Shown here: piece after piece, positions 1 through 5,364 of the stretch
How the letters are laid out: each line of letters starts with the position of its first letter
Position numbering within the stretch: position 1 is the stretch's first letter
Assembly (NCBI GenBank): GCA_017882055.1
Contig: JADGQE010000254.1
Location: forward strand, 1-6,149
Origin: Thermoflexales bacterium
Lineage (GTDB): Bacteria > Chloroflexota > Anaerolineae > Fen-1058
Length of the DNA stretch: 6,149 nucleotides
Reading direction: 5' to 3'
Notes under the pieces: model-generated
What the model saw: only the letters and a program-made list of their open reading frames with translations
The model's database searches: none
Told to the model about the DNA's origin: nothing
Position numbers and translations under genes: made by a program

Positions 1-1
1 C

Positions 2-337
2 GGTTACAATAGTTGGAGCGGTGGTTACAATAGTTGGAGCGGTGGTTACAATAGTTGGAGCGGCGGCTACAACAGTTGGAGCGGCGGCACGACCAACTGG
101 AGCGGTGGCTTCAATAGTTGGAGTGGCGGCTACAACAGCTGGAGCGGGGGCTACAACAGCTGGAGCGGCGGCTACAATAGCTGGAGTGGCGGCTACAACA
201 GCTGGAGCGGTGGTTATAACAGCTGGAGCGGTGGTTATAACAGTTGGAGTGGCGGCTACAACAGTTGGAGTGGCGGCTACACATCGTGGTCAGGTGGTTA
301 CCATAGTTGGAGCGGTGGTTACAATAGTTGGTCAGGC
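2..337 (+). repeat. In-frame 21-bp tandem repeat, 16 copies
   Basis: Sixteen contiguous 21-bp units run without spacers or indels from base 2 to 337, and each encodes one heptapeptide with a tryptophan at position 5. Copies 1 and 2 are identical and copy 3 differs only in its last base. Copies 5 (86-106), 6 (107-127), 14 (275-295) and 15 (296-316) carry amino-acid changes. The array may extend left of the window. Because 21 is a multiple of three, copy number can change by slippage or recombination without breaking the frame. Confidence 0.95.
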
Positions 338-430
338 AGTACCGGGGATCCCGCCTGGGCAGCTTTGTTCGCCACCCTGCAGAACTCGCCGACAGGGACA
401 TCGGGCGTATCGATCAACATCGTGCCGTAA
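2..430 (+). CDS. C-terminal end of a Trp/Gly/Ser heptapeptide-repeat protein (5'-partial)
   Basis: The frame starting at base 2 is open from the window edge to TAA at 428-430 and has no start codon, so the gene begins upstream. It encodes 142 residues: sixteen tandem heptapeptides of consensus G-Y-N-S-W-S-G (2-337), then a 30-residue non-repetitive tail that includes GDPAWAALFATL and ends GVSINIVP. Differences between copies are mostly synonymous (TAC/TAT, AAT/AAC, AGT/AGC, GGT/GGC/GGG), which supports this frame over the other open frames through the repeat. Only three copies differ in amino acids: G-T-T-N-W-S-G, G-F-N-S-W-S-G and two single changes at the third residue in copies 14-15 (T and H), so four copies in all if the last two are counted separately. 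The composition suggests an extended or beta-rich surface or secreted segment. Similar short Trp-Ser-Gly repeats occur near the C-termini of some bacterial subtilisin-like (S8) exported proteases; that link is from memory and no protease domain is visible here. A hairpin terminator follows 26 bases after the stop. Function unknown. Confidence 0.82.
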   Translation, partial: GYNSWSGGYNSWSGGYNSWSGGYNSWSGGTTNWSGGFNSWSGGYNSWSGGYNSWSGGYNSWSGGYNSWSGGYNSWSGGYNSWSGGYNSWSGGYTSWSGGYHSWSGGYNSWSGSTGDPAWAALFATLQNSPTGTSGVSINIVP

Positions 431-456
431 GATCCTCCTTAAGCAGCAGTAGTTAG

Positions 457-500
457 AACGAGTGCAGGCTGGAAACTCTTTCCAGCCTGCACTCGTTTTT
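457..500 (+). terminator. Intrinsic terminator after the heptapeptide-repeat gene
   Basis: Bases 457-475 and 479-497 form a perfect 19-bp inverted repeat with a 3-base loop (CTC), followed by a T run at 496-500. It starts 26 bases after the stop of the repeat gene and ends 37 bases before the 3' end of the oppositely oriented cyclase gene. The minus-strand side lacks a clean T run (it reads GTTCTAACT), so it should act mainly on plus-strand transcription, though the stem is strong enough that some action on cyclase transcripts is possible. Confidence 0.9.
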
Positions 501-536
501 GGCATTGACTCCAGGCAGCGACGAAAGTCCGATGCT

Positions 537-3500
537 TTAGGCTGGTGGCGAAAGGCGGGCCAGCTGCGCCTCGGTTCGCCGCGAATCAGCGACAGCGCCG
601 AGCTGGTCGAAGATTTGACGCGCCGTACCCAGCTCCTCACGCGCCCGCTCAATTTGACTCAATTCCTGCGACAACAAGCCATTCCAGTACGCTGCCCGCC
701 CGGATTCTATCTCGACACCATTGGCCTCGAAAATCGCCACGCTCCGATCGATCTGGTGACGGGCCTCGGTCAGATCATGGCGGGCCATGGCGATGCGCCC
801 CAGCAGCAGCTCATAACGTCCCCATTCGACCGATTCGCCGTGATCGGTCTCCGTTACCTTGGTCAACAATTCGCGGCTGCGCTTGGCCCAGAGGGCAGTT
901 TCATCGACGCGTCCCTGTTCCAGATTCAGAATGCCTTGCAAATAATAAACGTCGTTCAGGTTGAGGTTGGCCCGCGCCCCGACTTCACCGTATAACGCAA
1001 TCGACGAGTTTAAATGGCGAGCACTATCCGCCCAGCGCTCTTGCAGCAAATCCAGCCGGCCAAGGTTCATGTGCGCCTGGGCCAGTTCATAGGGATGTGC
1101 GATCTGCTGGGCCAGGGCAAAGCTGCGCTGAAGGTTATCGTCGGCCTTGGCCCACTCGCCGCGCTCCGTATACAACACGCCCAGGTTGGTGCAGGCTTGA
1201 ACCAGACCCTCGACTTCGCCGATACGCTCCTGCATCTCAACCACGTGTTGATAATCGCTCAGTGCGCCTTCCCAATCGCCGGTGGACTGCTTGAGGATGG
1301 CCAGGTTATTCAACGATCGCGCGTAGCCCACCACGTCACCCAGCCGCTCGCGTAGATCAAGCGCACGCTTGACGTACTCGGCGGCCTGCTTCCATTCGCT
1401 GCGGTTATAATGGATCGCGCCCAGGCGATTGAGGATGGACGACAGCACACCGTAGTACAACGTATCGCCGACTAAGCCCAGCCCTTTTTCGAGCCATTCC
1501 TGCGCTGACGTGAGATCGCCCTGGCGCAGATTGAGCCAGCCAAGCTCTGAATAAATTTGGGCGCGCAGATCAGGCAGCGCCGCCTGGGCCTGATCGACTT
1601 GAGCCAACGCCTGTCGCAGCCAGTTCTCAGTCTCTTGTAAATTACCGCGCTTGTCCCACACCTGGCCGAGTTTCAACATAGTTCGGCCGCGATCTTCGGG
1701 GCTGGCCTCGCTCCATTCTTCCAGCGCGGCCTGATAAAACGCAATGGCTTCCTGGTACTCGCCGATGAGCTGCTGGACTTCACCCAGCCCGACGGCGGCC
1801 TGCCAGCGCGCCGCTTCGAAACCGCTCAAGTGCTGCGAGATCTGCAGCGCGCGGCTGTAGTATTCGATCGCTTCGTGATGCGCCAGCCGCGCCCGGGCGC
1901 GATCACCGGCCAGCACCGCATACTGCAGGGCTTTATCACGCGCCCGCGCGCGATCAAAATGAAGCGCCAGCACTTCGGCCTGATCGAGCAGATTATCGGC
2001 GTAGAGCGATTCGATGCTCTCGGCGATGATCCGGTGCAGTTCGGGCTGCTGGCTGTGCAGCAGACTGTTGTAGATCGTTTCCTGAGTGAGGATATGGCAG
2101 AAGGTGTACAGCAGCTCACCGGTCTCTTGCCGTTCTTCCAGCACGCCCATATCGATGAGGCGTTCAACCATCGGCCGCGCACTGGGAATGCCATGCAGCC
2201 GGCGCTCCATCTCGTCCAGCACCCGTGCCGGGAACTGCAAGCCCAGTACCGAGGCACTGCGCAACACCTGCTGGAGTTCTTTCGGCAGGCGATCGATGCG
2301 CGTCATCATCAACCCGTTGAGAGTGGTGGGGATTTCGACCGTCTGCAGGGCCATGGCTGAGGCGACACGCCACTGTCCCCCTTGCAGCCGCAGCACTTCC
2401 TTCTCGATCAGGATCCGCACGAACTCTTCAATGTAAAACGGATTGCCTTCCGAGCGAATGAGAATCGTGTTCGTGATCGGTTCCGGTAGATCGCTCAGGT
2501 TGACCAGATGGCCGAGCAAAGCCCGGCTATGTTTGGCCGAAAGCGGCCTGACCTCCAACGACAATTTAAGCGGGGCCGCCAGTGATTTGTCGGCGGTGAG
2601 CGCCGGCAGCATGAGCGGTTTTTCCGGTTGAGGCCGCGTCATGATACACAACACGATCGGGACTTCATTCACCAGGTTAGCTATGGACTGCAGCATATCG
2701 CGCGACAGATCATCGGACCAGTGGAAGTCGTCGAGGATCAAAATCAGCGGTCTCAGGCGGGCTTCGCCCAGCACCCATTCACGCAAGGCCAGAGTCGTCA
2801 ACAGTTTAACGCGATCCGGCTCCAGGTTGCTGAACGCGATCCGTTCATCGGGTGTCAGTGCCATGCCCAGCATCTGCCGCAGGAACGGGCGCAGCGCGGG
2901 CGACACGCGCACATCCCAGCCTTCGCCCGGTTGTTCTCGCAACGCATCATGCAGCAACGAGCGGAACAGGCTATAGCTGACGCCCTGCGTATAAGGCAAG
3001 CCCCGTCCCTTCCAAATGGCAGCCGGGCCGGGGGCGGAGGTCGACAGCCACTCTTGCACCATCCGCGATTTGCCCAGGCCGGCCTCGCCTTGAATCACGA
3101 TCAGGCGGCCACGCCGATCGTCGAGAAAAGCCGACAACAGCGCCCGCAGTTGTTGCAGCTCGGTATCGTGTCCGAGATAGATACTGGACACGCCCGAGAT
3201 ACCGCGTGTGGACAACGGCTCGGATCGATCGCCCAGCGCTTCATAAACCGCGACGGGCTGATCGATGCCTTTGATCTGCAGCGTGCCGGCCGTCTGGAAG
3301 TTGAATAGAGCCTGGGTTTGCTGATAGATGCGATAACTGACGAGGATACACGCCGGGCGCGCCTGCGCCTGCAAACGCGACGCGAGGTTGACGGTTTCAC
3401 CGATGACGGTATACGCCGCCTGTTCTTGCGTGCCCAGAATGCCGGCGACGACCGGACCGCTGTGAACGCCGATGCGAATCTGGAGCGGCGCGCCCAGTTG

Positions 3501-4004
3501 GGCGCGGGCGATCGATTCAAACTCGAGCGCGGCTTTTTGCATGTCTAAAGCCGCGCGTACCGCCAGCTCCGCATCATTTTCATGCGCGCCCGGCGCGCCG
3601 AAAACAGCCATCAAACCGTCGCCGGTGAATTTATCGACCATGCCATCATACCGGTGGACGCACTCGACGAGGCGGCTCAAGAGATCGTTGATCAGATTGA
3701 AAATCGATTCGGCGCCGAGCGAAGCCGAAAGATGCGTGAAGCTGACGGCGTCGGCGAAAAGCACGGTGACTTCGCGGCTTTCACCGCGCAGCCGTTCCTG
3801 ATCATGCAAGATGCCTTCGGCCACGACCGAGGGGACATAGCGGCGCAGCCGGCGCACCGCCTCCTGGGTTTCGGTGAGTTCGCGCCGAAGAGCGATCGCA
3901 TCGGCTGAGGAAGGATCGGGCGCAGGCCCGGTCAGCGCCGCGCCGCATTTAGCGCACCGTGTGGCCGTTTCAATATTCACAAAGCCGCATCGAGGACAAG
4001 GCAT
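537..4004 (-). CDS. Adenylyl cyclase (class III)-STAND ATPase-TPR signalling protein with N-terminal zinc ribbon
   Basis: This 1155-residue protein is predicted to be cytoplasmic; I see no signal peptide or membrane helix. Domains in order: a zinc ribbon with CxxC pairs at C3/C6 and C17/C20; a helical linker (about 33-70); a class III nucleotide cyclase (about 76-255); an AAA_16/STAND ATPase (about 277-560) with Walker A GEAGLGKS (306-313) and Walker B LILDDFHW (D425, D426); a helical region; and about eleven TPR units from roughly 690 to 1135. By comparison with known class III enzymes, the metal-binding aspartates are D85 and D129, the adenine-selecting pair is K125 and T199 (the Lys/Thr pair of type IIIb), and the transition-state residues are N206 and R210. 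All are present, so it should make cAMP from ATP. The ATPase and TPRs probably sense or scaffold a partner; the signal is unknown. The ATG at 4002-4004 begins directly with the zinc ribbon, which supports this start, although no strong Shine-Dalgarno sequence is visible. The gene stands alone, divergent from the acetyltransferase gene. Confidence 0.95.
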   Translation of the reverse strand: MPCPRCGFVNIETATRCAKCGAALTGPAPDPSSADAIALRRELTETQEAVRRLRRYVPSVVAEGILHDQERLRGESREVTVLFADAVSFTHLSASLGAESIFNLINDLLSRLVECVHRYDGMVDKFTGDGLMAVFGAPGAHENDAELAVRAALDMQKAALEFESIARAQLGAPLQIRIGVHSGPVVAGILGTQEQAAYTVIGETVNLASRLQAQARPACILVSYRIYQQTQALFNFQTAGTLQIKGIDQPVAVYEALGDRSEPLSTRGISGVSSIYLGHDTELQQLRALLSAFLDDRRGRLIVIQGEAGLGKSRMVQEWLSTSAPGPAAIWKGRGLPYTQGVSYSLFRSLLHDALREQPGEGWDVRVSPALRPFLRQMLGMALTPDERIAFSNLEPDRVKLLTTLALREWVLGEARLRPLILILDDFHWSDDLSRDMLQSIANLVNEVPIVLCIMTRPQPEKPLMLPALTADKSLAAPLKLSLEVRPLSAKHSRALLGHLVNLSDLPEPITNTILIRSEGNPFYIEEFVRILIEKEVLRLQGGQWRVASAMALQTVEIPTTLNGLMMTRIDRLPKELQQVLRSASVLGLQFPARVLDEMERRLHGIPSARPMVERLIDMGVLEERQETGELLYTFCHILTQETIYNSLLHSQQPELHRIIAESIESLYADNLLDQAEVLALHFDRARARDKALQYAVLAGDRARARLAHHEAIEYYSRALQISQHLSGFEAARWQAAVGLGEVQQLIGEYQEAIAFYQAALEEWSEASPEDRGRTMLKLGQVWDKRGNLQETENWLRQALAQVDQAQAALPDLRAQIYSELGWLNLRQGDLTSAQEWLEKGLGLVGDTLYYGVLSSILNRLGAIHYNRSEWKQAAEYVKRALDLRERLGDVVGYARSLNNLAILKQSTGDWEGALSDYQHVVEMQERIGEVEGLVQACTNLGVLYTERGEWAKADDNLQRSFALAQQIAHPYELAQAHMNLGRLDLLQERWADSARHLNSSIALYGEVGARANLNLNDVYYLQGILNLEQGRVDETALWAKRSRELLTKVTETDHGESVEWGRYELLLGRIAMARHDLTEARHQIDRSVAIFEANGVEIESGRAAYWNGLLSQELSQIERAREELGTARQIFDQLGAVADSRRTEAQLARLSPPA

Positions 4005-4119
4005 ACTTTCATCGTCAGCCTGTTGGAGTAGAGACAGTTTACCACTTTTCTAAAAAGAGGCCCACTCCATCACGCTTGTTTTGCTTCGCCGGCAACCGAT
4101 CGCTTTTCACAAGGCAGAG

Positions 4120-4125
4120 TATAAT
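4120..4125 (+). promoter_or_regulatory. Candidate -10 box for the acetyltransferase gene
   Basis: A perfect TATAAT lies 34 bases upstream of the ATG at 4160, which would give a leader of roughly 28 bases. The place where a -35 box would sit (about 4097-4102, CGATCG) does not resemble TTGACA, and there is no TG extension. If real, the promoter may need an activator. Sequence match only. Confidence 0.42.
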
Positions 4126-4150
4126 AAGCCGCCAGGCCATCCCACTCAAT

Positions 4151-4154
4151 AGGA
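4151..4154 (+). promoter_or_regulatory. Ribosome binding site that decides the acetyltransferase start
   Basis: AGGA at 4151-4154 lies five bases before the ATG at 4160-4162. It supports this start over the in-frame ATG at 3959, whose extra 67 residues look unlike protein and overlap the cyclase gene. The candidate -10 box between the two starts agrees with the shorter gene. Confidence 0.6.
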
Positions 4155-4159
4155 TTATT

Positions 4160-5287
4160 ATGCTGACCATCGAACAGGTCGATCTCCGATCGAAACCTCA
4201 GATTCGGCGCTTCATTGACATTCCCTATCGATTGTATGCCAAACATCCACAGTGGGTGCCGCCGTTGCGCATGGATGTCGAGCTGATGTTGAACAAGCAG
4301 AAGCATCCCTTCTACGAGCATTCCGATGCCGATTTCTTCGTCGCGCTGCGTGACGGGCGAGCCGCGGGCCGCCTCGCCGTGCTGGAGAATCGCGCTTTCA
4401 ATCAATATCACGGCACCCATCAAGCGCAGTTCTATCTGTTCGAATGCGAGGACGATCAAGCGGCGGCGAACGGCCTGTTCGAAAAAGGATTTGAGTGGGC
4501 GCGATCGCGCGGGCTGGATAAAGTTGTCGGCCCCAAGGGCTTCGGCCCGCTCGACGGCTACGGGCTGCTGATCGACGGTTTTGAACATCGTCAGATGATG
4601 ACGATGATGAACTACAACTATCCCTATTATCCGCGTCTCGTCGAGGCGCTGGGCTTCCATAAGGAAGTCGATTTCATCTCGTGTTACCTCACCGCCGAGA
4701 GTTTCCATTTGCCCGATCGGATTCACAGCATCGCCGAGCGCGTGCAGCAGCGCGGCACGCTGCGCGTGAAGCGCTTCGCCAGCAAGAAGGAATTGAAGCA
4801 GTGGATCGATCGGATCGGCACTGCGTATAACAATGCCTTCGTCAACAACTGGGAATACTATCCGCTGGCGCAGCGCGAAATCAAATTCGTCGTCGATAAC
4901 ATCATGCTGGTGGCCGAGCCGCGCATGATCAAGATCATCATCCACGGCGAAGACGTCGTCGGCTTCCTGTTTGCCTTCCACGATGTCTCGGCGGCGCTTC
5001 AGCGCGCCAGGGGACATCTTTTTCCCTTTGGATTGTTTGATCTGCTGCTGGAGATGCGGCGCACCAAATGGGCGGCTATCAACGGCGCGGGGATTCTGCC
5101 GGAGTTTCAGGGGCGCGGCGGCAACGCCCTGTTATACACAGAGATGGAACACACCATCCTCGATTTCAAATTTCAATATGCCGATCTCACCCAGGTGGCC
5201 GACACGGCTGTGCAGATGCGCAGCGATCTGGTCAATATCGGCGGCAAACTCTACAAGACGCATCGGGTGTATGTGAAGGAACTCTAA
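4160..5287 (+). CDS. GNAT-like N-acetyltransferase family protein, substrate unknown
   Basis: A 375-residue protein of a widespread bacterial family usually annotated as hypothetical or GNAT-like. Near the N-terminus it has the motif HPQWVPPL (29-36), then HPFYEH (49-54) and a strand-rich block GRAAGRLAVLEN (66-77). The middle has GPKGFGPLDGYGLL (124-137), followed by MNYNYPYYPRL (150-160) and LGFHKEVDF (164-172). The C-terminal part contains ILPEFQGRGGNALL (312-325), which matches the acetyl-CoA pyrophosphate-binding motif of GNAT enzymes (Q/R-x-x-G-x-G/A). The size, about twice a single GNAT domain, suggests two GNAT-like lobes with the C-terminal one binding the cofactor; this is inference. 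There is no signal peptide or membrane segment, so it is probably cytoplasmic. The start at 4160 is chosen for its Shine-Dalgarno sequence and because conserved-looking sequence begins there. It is monocistronic, divergent from the cyclase gene, and followed by a terminator. The acceptor substrate cannot be told from sequence. Confidence 0.88.
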   Translation: MLTIEQVDLRSKPQIRRFIDIPYRLYAKHPQWVPPLRMDVELMLNKQKHPFYEHSDADFFVALRDGRAAGRLAVLENRAFNQYHGTHQAQFYLFECEDDQAAANGLFEKGFEWARSRGLDKVVGPKGFGPLDGYGLLIDGFEHRQMMTMMNYNYPYYPRLVEALGFHKEVDFISCYLTAESFHLPDRIHSIAERVQQRGTLRVKRFASKKELKQWIDRIGTAYNNAFVNNWEYYPLAQREIKFVVDNIMLVAEPRMIKIIIHGEDVVGFLFAFHDVSAALQRARGHLFPFGLFDLLLEMRRTKWAAINGAGILPEFQGRGGNALLYTEMEHTILDFKFQYADLTQVADTAVQMRSDLVNIGGKLYKTHRVYVKEL

Positions 5288-5304
5288 AATCACTGAGCAA
5301 ATAG

Positions 5305-5349
5305 AAACCGGGTTTCTGGCTCCTGCGGAGCAGGCGAAACCCGGTTTTT
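5305..5349. terminator. Bidirectional intrinsic terminator between convergent genes
   Basis: An 11-bp perfect inverted repeat (AAACCGGGTTT at 5305-5315 with its partner at 5337-5347) encloses a second small hairpin (GCTCC/GGAGC, or the alternative CCTGC/GCAGG, around 5319-5334). A T run at 5345-5349 serves the plus strand. Read on the minus strand, the arm is followed by TTTCTATTT, a usable U-rich tail. It lies 17 bases after the acetyltransferase stop and 15 bases beyond the permease stop, so it can serve both genes. Confidence 0.86.
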
Positions 5350-5364
5350 GATTGAGTGGTTTTG

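Larger units (their letters stand above)
4005..4159. promoter_or_regulatory. Divergent intergenic promoter region
   Basis: This 155-bp region separates the starts of the cyclase gene (minus) and the acetyltransferase gene (plus) and must hold promoters for both unless longer transcripts read in. It is more AT-rich than the flanking genes. For the minus strand, a possible -10 box TAAACT is the complement of 4036-4041 and would give a leader of about 25 bases, but no convincing -35 box accompanies it. A second minus-strand match, TATACT (complement of 4118-4123), overlaps the plus-strand -10 box. No clear operator or riboswitch fold was recognised. Confidence 0.5.

Noticed and set aside
2..337. 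Possible CRISPR array
   Set aside because: The 21-bp units are directly adjacent with no unique spacers, and they encode a regular peptide.
111..401. Minus-strand open frame giving Cys/Ser/Arg/His-rich repeats
   Set aside because: It is an antisense shadow of the tandem array, and its residues change where the true frame has silent changes.
21..452. Plus-strand open frame giving Val/Thr/Ala/Gly-rich repeats across the tandem array
   Set aside because: Any frame stays open through a 21-bp repeat. The frame at base 2 keeps its peptide constant while third bases vary, so it is the coding one.
462..995. Plus-strand open frame opposite the 3' end of the cyclase gene
   Set aside because: It starts inside the terminator hairpin and lies antisense to clear TPR coding sequence; its product shows no recognisable motif.
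1830..3308. Several plus-strand open frames of 111-226 residues
   Set aside because: They are antisense to the continuous, motif-rich ATPase/TPR coding frame and reflect the codon bias of GC-rich DNA.
537..4004. A defence (NTPase-effector) system centred on the cyclase
   Set aside because: The STAND architecture invites the idea, but there are no nearby nuclease, toxin, membrane-effector or mobile-element genes, and the same layout is common as a standalone regulator.
3959..4159. 67-residue N-terminal extension of the acetyltransferase gene
   Set aside because: It overlaps the cyclase start and the divergent promoter region, looks random in composition, and lacks a Shine-Dalgarno sequence; AGGA precedes the ATG at 4160.
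4070..5017. 315-residue minus-strand open frame opposite the acetyltransferase gene
   Set aside because: The opposite strand has clear GNAT motifs, and this frame shows no known domain and would run through the promoter region.
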